This document shows, piece after piece, positions 1 to 7,343 of a DNA stretch of 17,257 bases. Location: NCBI GenBank assembly GCA_036824465.1, contig DAITAC010000084.1:1-17257 (forward strand). The letters run 5' to 3'. A program made the position numbers and the translations under genes. This stretch comes from JAKOQB01 sp036824465 (lineage in GTDB: Bacteria > Pseudomonadota > Gammaproteobacteria > Burkholderiales > Burkholderiaceae_F). Within the stretch, counting starts at the first letter, position 1. The number at the start of each line of letters is the position of its first letter. Below the pieces are notes generated by a model that was not told the origin of the DNA, searched no databases, and saw nothing but the letters and a program-made list of their open reading frames with translations.

Positions 1-1622
1 TCCTGGCCGCCGAGCAGCGCGAACGCGGCCGAAAAAATCGAGCTGCCGACGAACAGCCAACACACCATCGCGCTGGTCTTCGCCGTCAGGAACGAGGAGT
101 CTTTGGCGATGACCCCGAGTTCCTTGATCGTGCGCAGCAGCGGACCGCTGGCGGACGCGGCTTTTGCGTGCGCGATGAATCGATAGACCGCCGCCAGAAT
201 GAAGCCTCCAAGGGCTCCGATCGCCGCCGCCTCGGTCGGCGTGGACAGTCCGAAGACGATCGACCCGAGTACCGCGAGGATCAGCAGCGCCAGCGGAAAG
301 AACGAGGTCAGCAGCATCTTGAACACTTCGTGCCGTTGCCAGTTCCATGCATAGATCAGCAACGCCATGAGCGCCACGCCGCAGCCGAGTACCGCCCAGA
401 ACCACGTCGGCACCGGCAGCCGCTCAGCGGCAGGCTGCTCGGCCGGAGCTTTTTCAGCCGCCTTTTCGGCTTTCGCCGGCTCGGGCGCGGCCTCTTTCTT
501 TTCCTCACCGCCGGCGCTGGGCGGCTCCTGCACTCCCGAGTCTTCCTCTTTGGGCTCCGCCAATCCGCCGACCAGGCCGCTCGGCTCTTCCTTGACGTCG
601 GCGGCGACCTCGCCTCCAGCCTGCACCAGCCCCTCGGTGCTGGCAACCACCTCAGGCGCGGTTGCGAACTGATAGGTCACGGCGAGAATCCCTGCTACTG
701 CCAGTATCGGAAGCACAGACACGAACAACTGACCAAGCGCGGTGCCCGAAGCAACGCCGGCCCGACCGCCGATGGCTCGCATCAAGCCCGTCAGTGCGTT
801 GGTGCCACGCGCCGACAGCGTCTGCGCAAAGGCCGGCAGCACTACATGGCGCTCAGCCGCCGACAATGGCGGCATCAAGCGCGGCTTGAACTTCGCCAGC
901 ACGATCACGTAGCCGACATAGAGTGCAGCCAGCATGAATCCGGGGAAAAAGGCGCCCGCATACAACTGCACGACCGAGACGCCCGCCGTGGCGCCATAGA
1001 CGATCAACAGCACCGACGGCGGAATCAGGATGCCGAGACATCCTCCGGCCGTGATTGCGCCTGCTGAAACCTTGACGTCATAGCCGGCGCGAATCATCGC
1101 CGGATACGCGAGCAAGCCCATCAGCGTCACGACCGCGCCGACGATGCCGGTCGCGGTAGCGAAAATCGCGCAGGTGACGATGGTCGCCACCGCGAGCGAT
1201 CCCGGCACGCGCGCGAGAGCCAGATGCAGACTCTTGAACAGGCGATCGATCAGCGCCGCACGCTCGACCAGATAGCCCATGAACACGAAGAGCGGAATCG
1301 CGATCAGCACATCGTTGGACATCACCGAGTACGCGCGCTGCACCATCAGGTCGAGTACCTGTCGGACGGCCAGATCCGGATTCACGCTGCGATAGGCAAG
1401 CCAGGCGAAAAACACTCCCATGCCCATCAGCGTGAACGCGGTCGGAAAGCCCAGCATGATCGCCACCACGACAAGCGAGAGCATCAGCAGGCCGAGGTGC
1501 CCAAGGTCCGCCCTGGACAGGTGTCCATCGAGCAGGTTGCCCCACGGCGTGAAGATCGCCGTGGCGGCGAGAAGCACTCCCATCAGCGAGAAGCCGAACC
1601 ACAGTTCCTTGCGGATCTTCAT
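1..1622 (-). CDS. dctM: TRAP transporter large permease DctM (partial, C-terminus beyond window edge)
   Basis: Large membrane subunit of a TRAP transporter, the 12-helix ion-coupled channel that moves substrate delivered by DctP. The frame is open from the ATG at 1622 to the left edge, giving 540 residues with no stop, so the C-terminus is missing. Visible signs are many hydrophobic helices and the conserved DctM stretch GLSTPTEAAAIGALGG near residue 455. Ordinary DctM proteins are about 430 residues in total; this one is longer because residues about 321-404 are hydrophilic and rich in Lys, Glu, Ala and Pro. A helix precedes the insert (about 297-319) and another follows it (about 405-430). 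The start overlaps the dctQ stop in an ATGA arrangement, so translation is probably coupled. The size resembles the mannitol/chloroaromatic (FcbT3/TakM-like) class, which is family-level inference. Confidence 0.9.
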   Translation of the reverse strand, partial: MKIRKELWFGFSLMGVLLAATAIFTPWGNLLDGHLSRADLGHLGLLMLSLVVVAIMLGFPTAFTLMGMGVFFAWLAYRSVNPDLAVRQVLDLMVQRAYSVMSNDVLIAIPLFVFMGYLVERAALIDRLFKSLHLALARVPGSLAVATIVTCAIFATATGIVGAVVTLMGLLAYPAMIRAGYDVKVSAGAITAGGCLGILIPPSVLLIVYGATAGVSVVQLYAGAFFPGFMLAALYVGYVIVLAKFKPRLMPPLSAAERHVVLPAFAQTLSARGTNALTGLMRAIGGRAGVASGTALGQLFVSVLPILAVAGILAVTYQFATAPEVVASTEGLVQAGGEVAADVKEEPSGLVGGLAEPKEEDSGVQEPPSAGGEEKKEAAPEPAKAEKAAEKAPAEQPAAERLPVPTWFWAVLGCGVALMALLIYAWNWQRHEVFKMLLTSFFPLALLILAVLGSIVFGLSTPTEAAAIGALGGFILAAVYRFIAHAKAASASGPLLRTIKELGVIAKDSSFLTAKTSAMVCWLFVGSSIFSAAFALLGGQ

Positions 1623-2242
1623 TTGGCCGACTCCTTGTGCACGACAAGTTCATCGAGCTTGGCGATGTCCTCATCCTTGACGTGCACCATCTCCTTCAGC
1701 TTGTCGACATCGACTTCCTCGACGTCCTCCTCGCGCGACGGCCATTCCCCCTGCCTGATGCAGATCACGCAGCGGATGATCTCGACAATGCCCTGCACCA
1801 GCAGGAAGGCGCCGGCCAGCGGGATGACGGTCTTGAAAGGGTAGATCGGCGGTCCCTCGGCCGTGATATTCGAGTGCTCGTTGATCGCCCACGACTCCGC
1901 CGCGTAGTAATAGCCAGCGTAGGTCAGCGCGATCACGCCGGGAATGAAGAACACGATGTAGAGGATCAGATCGATGGTCGCCTGTGTGCGCGGCTCGAAG
2001 AACCCATACAGCACGTCGCCGCGCACATGGCCGGCTTTGGCCAGCGTGTAGGCGCCGGCCATCATGAACAGCGTCCCGTACATCATGATCATCGCGTCAA
2101 ACGCCCACGCGCGCGGGTTGTTGAGCACGTAGCGCGAGAACACTTCCCATGAGACATGCAGCGTGAGCGCCACGATCAACCACGAGAAGACGTGGCCGAC
2201 GAAGGTACTAATCTTGTCAACGAACAGCAGTAGCTTCTGCAT
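1619..2242 (-). CDS. dctQ: TRAP transporter small permease DctQ
   Basis: Four-helix small membrane subunit of a TRAP transporter, 207 residues, acting with DctM in the inner membrane. Likely helices are about 12-32, 47-66, 89-110 and 136-160. The motif GHVRGDVLYG (71-80) matches the conserved HVRxDV segment of DctQ proteins. The ATG at 2242 was chosen because a strong GGGGAAGG ribosome site lies 5 bases upstream; longer readings of the frame run back into the intergenic hairpin and dctP. The C-terminal 45 residues form an acidic, charged tail (EEDVEEVDVDKLKEM and following) that would lie outside the membrane and is longer than a minimal DctQ needs. The stop overlaps the dctM start by 4 bp. 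Confidence 0.9.
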   Translation of the reverse strand: MQKLLLFVDKISTFVGHVFSWLIVALTLHVSWEVFSRYVLNNPRAWAFDAMIMMYGTLFMMAGAYTLAKAGHVRGDVLYGFFEPRTQATIDLILYIVFFIPGVIALTYAGYYYAAESWAINEHSNITAEGPPIYPFKTVIPLAGAFLLVQGIVEIIRCVICIRQGEWPSREEDVEEVDVDKLKEMVHVKDEDIAKLDELVVHKESAK

Positions 2243-2247
2243 TTGCG

Positions 2248-2255
2248 CCTTCCCC
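2248..2255 (-). promoter_or_regulatory. Ribosome binding site of dctQ
   Basis: Minus-strand GGGGAAGG lies 5 bases before the ATG at 2242 and fixes that start over longer frames. It lies downstream of the hairpin at 2297-2320, so dctQ has its own initiation signal. Confidence 0.7.
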
Positions 2256-2286
2256 GTCAGAAACCATGGCGATCGAACTGCCCCAG

Positions 2287-2320
2287 AACAAAAACAGCCA
2301 TCCGGCTTGCGCCGGATGGC
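2287..2320 (-). terminator. Hairpin with T run between dctP and dctQ (partial terminator/attenuator)
   Basis: A perfect 10-bp inverted repeat, GCCATCCGGC / GCCGGATGGC, occupies 2297-2306 and 2311-2320 with a 4-base loop. On the minus strand it is followed by TGTTTTTGTT. This has the form of an intrinsic terminator 23 bp after the dctP stop and about 55 bp before dctQ. Because dctQM follow in the same direction with no obvious promoter of their own, it most likely lets only part of the transcripts through and protects the dctP 3' end. That would give more binding protein than permease, as in many binding-protein transporters. Confidence 0.75.
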
Positions 2321-2343
2321 CGATTGTGCACTCCCCCGCGACC

Positions 2344-3480
2344 TTAGGTCTTCTTCGCCGCCGCTTTCGGTGCGAAGTAGTGGTTGTAGGCCATGCGGCG
2401 GTTGACGTTCGTGTCCAGATCCCACCGTACCGCGCGTTCCGCAAAGGCGCGCTGTGATTCGGCGATCTCCTTGAACAGCGCGTTCTCTCCGGCCTTCTTC
2501 GCCGCCGCGGCGTCGTAGGCGTCGAGCTGTTGTTGCAGCAGGGCATCCGGCGTCTTGTAGAACTTGACGCCCTGTTTCTGCTGCATCTCGATGTAGTCCT
2601 TGGAGTAGCGGTCGACCGCCTTCCAGGACATGTCGGCCGAGGCGGCTTCAACCGCGTTGGAGATGATTGCTTTCATCTTGTCCGGCAGCGCGTCGTACTT
2701 GGTCTTGTTGAAGGTGATCTCGAACTGCTCGGCGTTCTGATGGTAGCTCTGCAGCATGCAGACCTTGGAGACATCCGGGAAGCCGAGCAGGCGGTCGGAG
2801 GAGGCATTGTTGAACTCGGCCGCATCGAGAAGACCGCGGTCCATCGCCGGAACGATTTCGCCGCCGGGCAGCGCATTGACCGCCGCCCCCATTCCGGTGA
2901 ACACATCGATCGAGATGCCGACCGTGCGATATTTCAGACCTTTGAAGTCCGCAGCCTTGGTGATCGGCTTCTTGAACCAGCCAAGCGGCTGCGTCGGCAT
3001 CGGGCCATATGGGAACGACACCACGTTGGCGCCGATCGACGCATACAGCTTGGTCAGCAGGTCCTTCCCGCCGCCGTACTTATGCCAGGCGAGCAGCATG
3101 TTGGCATCCATCCCAAACGCCGGACCTGAACCCCACAGCGCAAGCGCATTCTGCTTGCCGTAGTGATAGACCAGCACGCCGTGACCGCCATCGAGCGTGC
3201 CCTTGGACACCGCATCAAGCAGGCCAAACGCGGGAACGACTGCGCCCGCTGGTAACACCTCGATCTTCAGCTCACCGCCGGTCATGTCATTGACCTTCTT
3301 GGCGAAATCGAGCGCGTACTCGTGGAAGATGTCCTTCGACGGCCACGTGCTCTGCCAGCGCATCGAGATCGGCCCGGCCTGGCCTTTGGCAATCATCGGC
3401 ACGCCGAGTGCGACCGCGGTTGCTCCGCCGATGAAACTGCGGCGCGCAGCGGTCGCGCCCTTGGGTTTGAGAAATTCCAT
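2344..3480 (-). CDS. dctP: TRAP transporter substrate-binding protein DctP (TakP/FcbT1-like)
   Basis: Periplasmic solute receptor of the TRAP system, 378 residues. The N-terminus AARRSFIGGATAVALG (11-26) is a twin-arginine-type signal followed by a hydrophobic stretch ending near KGQA (32-35), so Tat export is likely. The segment RWQSTWPSKDIFHEY (41-55) and the PAGAVVPAFGLLDAVSKG region are typical of the TakP/FcbT1 class. KYRTVG holds Arg185, at the place of the conserved Arg that binds the substrate carboxylate in DctP proteins. The ATG at 3480 has AGGAG 5 bases upstream; an upstream extension of the frame lacks a signal peptide. The ligand cannot be read from sequence; alpha-keto acids, lactate or aromatic acids are all possible for this class. 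First gene of the dctPQM operon. Confidence 0.92.
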   Translation of the reverse strand: MEFLKPKGATAARRSFIGGATAVALGVPMIAKGQAGPISMRWQSTWPSKDIFHEYALDFAKKVNDMTGGELKIEVLPAGAVVPAFGLLDAVSKGTLDGGHGVLVYHYGKQNALALWGSGPAFGMDANMLLAWHKYGGGKDLLTKLYASIGANVVSFPYGPMPTQPLGWFKKPITKAADFKGLKYRTVGISIDVFTGMGAAVNALPGGEIVPAMDRGLLDAAEFNNASSDRLLGFPDVSKVCMLQSYHQNAEQFEITFNKTKYDALPDKMKAIISNAVEAASADMSWKAVDRYSKDYIEMQQKQGVKFYKTPDALLQQQLDAYDAAAAKKAGENALFKEIAESQRAFAERAVRWDLDTNVNRRMAYNHYFAPKAAAKKT

Positions 3481-3764
3481 GAAGTCTCCTGGAGTTGAAT
3501 CGCACTGGCCCACGCTCTTTACGATTCCTTGCGTGCTTGCGCACGCGTGCGGCTGCGGGCCACTTGTTAAAGCCGCTTTATGTCTAATTCTAGAAGAAGC
3601 AGCGATGCCCGTCAGCATTCGCCCGGTGTAAGGGTTTCCTGCCTTTGCCGACCAACCCTCCGGACCGCGACGCTGCAAGGTTGTCAGAACCAATGCCAGC
3701 GCCCCGGTTTGGCGCAAGCCTTGCGTTGCGCTGGTCATAACACCAACCTGATAGGAGAGATTCC
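3481..3764. other. Divergent intergenic region between dctP and the EF-hand gene
   Basis: 284 bp with no convincing gene. It must hold the promoters for dctP (minus) and the EF-hand gene (plus), but no good sigma70 pair could be fixed by eye. It contains the 10-bp palindrome GCACGCGTGC (3541-3550). This overlaps a possible 6-bp hairpin GCGTGC-ttgc-GCACGC (3531-3546). It also contains a short AT-rich inverted repeat TAAAG-ccg-CTTTA (3568-3580). These are plausible operator sites for TRAP operon control, though no regulator gene lies next to the operon in this window. Confidence 0.4.
3486..3490 (-). promoter_or_regulatory. Ribosome binding site of dctP
   Basis: Minus-strand AGGAG 5 bases before the ATG at 3480. 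It decides this start over the upstream in-frame ATG. Confidence 0.75.
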
Positions 3765-4052
3765 ATGAATCTGCGAATGCTGGCCGCTTCGGCCGTGACC
3801 CTTGCCACCCTGATGTCGACGGCGCCCGCCTACGCCCAAGGGCCGATGGAGTTCAAGTGGGACCAGTTCTTGACCATGGCGGACAAGAACAAGGACCACA
3901 TGGTGACGAAGAAGGAATTCCTCGACGCGATGGGCCAGATGTACGACAAGGCCATGACGAAGATGAAGTCGGATCCGAAGATGGTCAAGGGCGACATGAT
4001 GACCATGGACGGGGTCAAGGCGCTGCTGGCGGAAATCTACAAGGGCGCCTAA
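3765..4052 (+). CDS. Secreted methionine-rich EF-hand protein
   Basis: 95-residue periplasmic or secreted protein. A Sec signal peptide covers residues 1-24 (cleavage after AYA, before QG). Residues 40-51 form one complete EF-hand loop, with Asp40, Asn42, Asp44 and Glu51 in the calcium-ligand positions and Val47 at the hydrophobic position. His45 replaces the usual Gly. The mature part has 11 Met in 71 residues, mostly in MxxM-like spacing between 56 and 81, and no Cys. A good AGGAG site (3753-3757) lies 7 bases before the ATG. The protein is too small to be an enzyme; calcium or other metal binding is the likely activity, inferred from motif only. It is convergent with the amidotransferase gene, sharing stop-codon bases, and divergent from the TRAP operon. 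Confidence 0.85.
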   Translation: MNLRMLAASAVTLATLMSTAPAYAQGPMEFKWDQFLTMADKNKDHMVTKKEFLDAMGQMYDKAMTKMKSDPKMVKGDMMTMDGVKALLAEIYKGA

Positions 4053-4915
4053 CCCACCTCGAGCCGCGATTCATCCGCATTTGGCGCTCGATTGCGCGCC
4101 ACGGGCGCGAATGACACGACGAGCACGCCTCCGGGCTCGGCAATGACTGCATGCCCTTCCGGCACCGCGGTCCAGTTGCCGAAGTCCCGGTCGAGCGGTT
4201 CGGACACAATCAGCAGCGATTCGTCGTCGTCGCCATCGACGCAGCGGCGGCCTTCGCCGTCACGCACGCCGCCCGCCCCACCATAAAAGAGCGACGGCGA
4301 TGCGCGGTCCGACGAATAACGGACCGCAAACACCCGCTCGCCGTCGGTGAGCGCGGCGGTCAAACGCAGCGGTTCGACGATACTGTTGCGACGCATCACG
4401 CCTTCGACAAATCCCGCTGTGAGAGCAAGCGCCGCGATCGGGTCGGTTTCGAGGCCGAAGGTCAGCGCCAGGTAGAAGAACGTCTCGCTGTCGGTCGATC
4501 CCAGCCGCGAGCGGTACAGCGCCGGATCGAGCGCGAAATCGAGTTCACGGGCGATCGCGTCGAAACCGCCAATCTGTCCGTTGTGCATGAAGAGCCAGCG
4601 CCCGTGCTGAAACGGGTGGCAATTGGCGCGGCTGGTCGTCGTGCCGGTGGATGCGCGCACGTGGGCAAAGAATAGCCGCGCCTGGATCTGCTCTGCCATG
4701 CTGCGCAGGTTCTCGTCATTCCAGGCGGGGCGATAGTCCCGATACAGCCCGGGTTCGGGCCGCGTCGCATACCAGCCGACGCCGAAACCATCGCCGTTGG
4801 TGGCGACCTGGCTCTTGTGCGCGCGCAGCGACTGATTGATCAGTGAACGCTCCGGCTTGAACAGCAGCTGATCGAGATAGACCGGGCGACCGGAGTAGGC
4901 GAGCCAGCGACACAT
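4049..4915 (-). CDS. Class II glutamine amidotransferase (YafJ/EgtC-like)
   Basis: 288-residue Ntn-type glutamine amidotransferase domain protein. The N-terminus MCRWLAYSG places Cys2 as nucleophile after Met removal. Further family motifs are FAHVRAST (83-90), NCHPF (98-102), the oxyanion-hole MHNGQIGGF (110-118) and GSTDSETFFY (139-148). The length fits stand-alone YafJ or the ergothioneine enzyme EgtC; no egtB or egtD neighbour is present, so an ergothioneine role is not supported and the amide acceptor is unknown. A short Gly/Asp-rich stretch (about 212-233) looks like a surface loop. The start has GAGGT about 9 bases upstream. It follows trkA by 27 bp and may be read with it. Its stop overlaps that of the EF-hand gene by 4 bp. 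Confidence 0.88.
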   Translation of the reverse strand: MCRWLAYSGRPVYLDQLLFKPERSLINQSLRAHKSQVATNGDGFGVGWYATRPEPGLYRDYRPAWNDENLRSMAEQIQARLFFAHVRASTGTTTSRANCHPFQHGRWLFMHNGQIGGFDAIARELDFALDPALYRSRLGSTDSETFFYLALTFGLETDPIAALALTAGFVEGVMRRNSIVEPLRLTAALTDGERVFAVRYSSDRASPSLFYGGAGGVRDGEGRRCVDGDDDESLLIVSEPLDRDFGNWTAVPEGHAVIAEPGGVLVVSFAPVARNRAPNADESRLEVG

Positions 4916-4942
4916 GTGATTCGAACCTCGTGCCGATGCCGA

Positions 4943-6355
4943 TCAGAAGAACCCGACGCCGACGGAAAAAAGCTTCTCGATGCGCGGGATCATCCGCTTG
5001 TTGGCGACAAACACAATCAGGTGATCGTCCGGCTCGATCACCGTGTCGTGATGGGCAATCAGCACACGCGCGCTTTCACCCTCCCCGCGGACGACTGCGC
5101 CGATGGTCGCGCCCTTGGGCAGATCAACGTTCTCGATCTTGCGTCCGACCACTCGCGAACTTCTGGCGTCCCCGTGCGCAATGATCTCCAGCGCCTCGGC
5201 CGCGCCGCGCCGCAGGCTGTGCGCCGCCACCACGTCACCGCGTCGCACGTGCTTGAGCAGCGCCGACAGCGTCGCGTGGCTCGGTGAGATCGCGATGTCG
5301 ATCTGGCCACCCTGCATCAGCTCGCCGTAGCTCTTGCGATTGATCAGCGCGATCGTGCGGCGCGCGCCCAGCCGCTTCGCCAGCAGCGCGCTCATGATGT
5401 TGTTTTCGTCGTCGTTGGTCAGCGCCACGAACAGGTCCGTTTCGGCGACCCCTTCCTCCTGCAGCAGATCCTCGTCGGTGGCATCGCCATTGAGCACCAG
5501 CACCCGCGACGACAGCTCGCTGGCCAGGTAATCGCAGCGCTGTTTGTTGAACTCGATCAGCTTGACGTTGAAACCCGCAGCTCCGCCGATTCCTTCGCCG
5601 GTATCGAGCGCGCGCGCCATGCGCAGGCCGATGTTGCCACCGCCCGCAATCAGCACGCGCTTGACGGGCTTGTCCATGCGCCGCAGTTCGCCCATCACTT
5701 TGCGAATATCCCGGGCCGAGGAAAGAAAGAACACCTCGTCGCCGGGCTGGATCATGGTCGCGCCCTCGCACTGGATCGCCCGATCGTTGCGAAAGATGGC
5801 CACGATGCGCGTGTCGACGTTCGGCACATGTCGGCGCAGGTCCTGGATCGGGTGCGACACGAGCGGACCGCCTGCCACGGCGCGTACCGCGATTAACGAC
5901 ACCAGCCCGTCGGCGAACTCCAGCACCTGCAGCGCCTCGGGGAATTCGATCAGCTTCAGAATGTAGTCGGTGACGCTTTGCTCCGGCCAGATGATGTGGG
6001 TCGCACGAAAACCCTGCTCGCCGGTCAGTTGCGGGTGTTTCTGCAACTCGACGTTGCGAACGCGCGCGATGCGCGTCGGCACGTTGTACAGATCGGCCGC
6101 GACCTTGCAGGCGACCAGGTTGGTTTCGTCGGTCGAAGTGACCGCGATCAGCATGTCGGCATCGGCGGCGCCCGCTTCGCGCAGCGTTGAGGGCAGCGTG
6201 GCGTTGCCGACCAGTCCGCGCAGATCGAAACGGTCCTGCAGTTCGGCCACGCGCGCACCGTCAGTATCGATCACCGTGATGTCATTTGCCTCTGACACGA
6301 GGCTTTCAGCGACCGAACTGCCGACGCGCCCAGCTCCCAGGATGATGATCTTCAC
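4943..6355 (-). CDS. trkA: Trk potassium transport NAD-binding protein TrkA
   Basis: 470-residue cytoplasmic regulatory subunit of the Trk potassium uptake system. It forms a gating ring under the TrkH/TrkG channel and binds NAD(H) or ATP/ADP. It shows two Rossmann/RCK halves. The first has GAGRVG (7-12) and Asp30 at the end of the second strand; the second has GGGNIG (238-243). Each half is followed by an RCK-C region (about 140-225 and 385-460). Similarity to E. coli TrkA (458 residues) runs over the whole length. The extra DTGEGIGGAAG loop (251-261) in the second half accounts for most of the size difference. The start is a GTG at 6355; no strong ribosome site is visible. It lies 30 bp after the NtrX-like regulator, matching the ntrYX-trkA order of other proteobacteria. 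No trkH is present in the window. Confidence 0.96.
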   Translation of the reverse strand: MKIIILGAGRVGSSVAESLVSEANDITVIDTDGARVAELQDRFDLRGLVGNATLPSTLREAGAADADMLIAVTSTDETNLVACKVAADLYNVPTRIARVRNVELQKHPQLTGEQGFRATHIIWPEQSVTDYILKLIEFPEALQVLEFADGLVSLIAVRAVAGGPLVSHPIQDLRRHVPNVDTRIVAIFRNDRAIQCEGATMIQPGDEVFFLSSARDIRKVMGELRRMDKPVKRVLIAGGGNIGLRMARALDTGEGIGGAAGFNVKLIEFNKQRCDYLASELSSRVLVLNGDATDEDLLQEEGVAETDLFVALTNDDENNIMSALLAKRLGARRTIALINRKSYGELMQGGQIDIAISPSHATLSALLKHVRRGDVVAAHSLRRGAAEALEIIAHGDARSSRVVGRKIENVDLPKGATIGAVVRGEGESARVLIAHHDTVIEPDDHLIVFVANKRMIPRIEKLFSVGVGFF

Positions 6356-6385
6356 AATGCGCCGCGCCCGAACCGAAGCGCGAGA

Positions 6386-7186
6386 TCAGCCCAGTTCACG
6401 GTCGGGCGTCGCGGTCTCGGACGGCTCGGCGGCGTCGTTCGGCTCATTGACTGCGACTACGGCGGCGGCTGGGCGCTCGCCACGCCGCCCACTGCGCGCA
6501 AGCTCGATACCGAGCTGCTTGAGCTTGCGGTACAGGTGCGTGCGCTCCAGGCCCGCCCGATCGGCCACACGCGTCATGCTGTAGTGCTCTCGCTCCAGGT
6601 GGTACTCGAAGTACACGCGCTCGAAGTGGTCGCGCGCCTCGCGCAGCGGCTGGTCAAGGCTCACCGCTGGCGTGGTGGGCACCGCGCTGCTTGATGCCAT
6701 ACCCATGGTGCGAACCTGTCCGCGATCAACCGCGCCGCCGGCCACGGCGGGAATCACCTCGGCGGGCTTCTCAACCGGCACCGGCGCCGGCACCGTGGCA
6801 GCGCGCAAGTTGCGCATCAGGCGGCCGCGTTCCAGGCCGGTCTTGACCGCCGACAGCAAACGCGTCAGCGCGATCGGTTTTTCAAGAAAATCAAGCGCGC
6901 CAAAACGAGTCGCCTCCACCGCGGTGTCGATCGTCGCGTGGCCCGACATCATGATCACCGGCATCGTCAACTGTCCACCCGAGGCCCATTCCTTCAGCAG
7001 CGTGACGCCATCGGTGTCGGGCATCCAGATATCGAGCAACACCAGATCGAGCGGTTCAGCCAGGCGCAGCGCGCGTGCGACCGAAGCGTTCTCGGCGGTG
7101 AACACGACGTGTCCTTCATCGGAAAGAATCTCCGACAGCAGTTCGCGGATGCCGACTTCATCGTCGACGACGAGAATGTTGGCCAT
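6386..7186 (-). CDS. NtrX-like response regulator (receiver plus Fis-type HTH, no AAA+ domain)
   Basis: 266-residue response regulator, partner of the NtrY-type kinase upstream. The receiver domain (1-120) has acidic pocket Asp8/Asp9, phosphoacceptor Asp52 in LLDIWMP, switch Ser81 and Lys103. Residues about 178-228 (LREARDHFERVYFEYHLE, then RAGLERTHLYRKLKQLGI) match the C-terminal Fis-type helix-turn-helix of NtrX. Between them is only a Pro/Ala/Val-rich linker (130-177). The sigma54 AAA+ ATPase domain of classical NtrX (about 450 residues in total) is absent, so it cannot act as a sigma54 activator and should bind DNA like RegA/ActR types. A 35-residue polar tail follows the HTH. The ATG at 7186 (MANILVVDDE) was chosen over one 14 codons upstream because the receiver fold begins there. 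It lies 157 bp after the kinase. Confidence 0.9.
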   Translation of the reverse strand: MANILVVDDEVGIRELLSEILSDEGHVVFTAENASVARALRLAEPLDLVLLDIWMPDTDGVTLLKEWASGGQLTMPVIMMSGHATIDTAVEATRFGALDFLEKPIALTRLLSAVKTGLERGRLMRNLRAATVPAPVPVEKPAEVIPAVAGGAVDRGQVRTMGMASSSAVPTTPAVSLDQPLREARDHFERVYFEYHLEREHYSMTRVADRAGLERTHLYRKLKQLGIELARSGRRGERPAAAVVAVNEPNDAAEPSETATPDRELG

Positions 7187-7343
7187 AACGCTATGCGCCC
7201 GGCATGTACGCAGCCCTGCGTGCCTCAAGTGCAGGCAGTCGGTTCAAGTTAGCACCCTGCCCTCCGGCCGGCCGCTCCCAAGGCGCGAAGCAGATGAGCA
7301 TGGATGGCGAATTCCTCATGACTCGTGTTGTCCCGAAAGCGCG
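7187..7343 (-). other. Gap between ntrY and the NtrX-like gene, with a possible 42-codon ORF
   Basis: 157 bp, unusually long for this tight block. The minus strand holds a small open frame from ATG 7319 to TAG 7191 (42 residues, beginning MRNSPSML). It ends 4 bases before the regulator ATG, a spacing compatible with translational coupling. It has no good ribosome site and no recognisable domain, so it may be chance. The palindrome GGCCGGCC is also present. No terminator-like T run was seen. Confidence 0.25.

Noticed and set aside
168..1067. Plus-strand open frame of 299 codons opposite dctM
   Set aside because: Antisense to a membrane protein frame that continues unbroken with DctM motifs; the translation is a basic, Gln/Arg-rich shadow.
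1078..1674. Minus-strand open frame of 198 codons overlapping the dctM start
   Set aside because: Different reading frame from DctM, which carries the hydrophobic helices and the ATGA link to dctQ.
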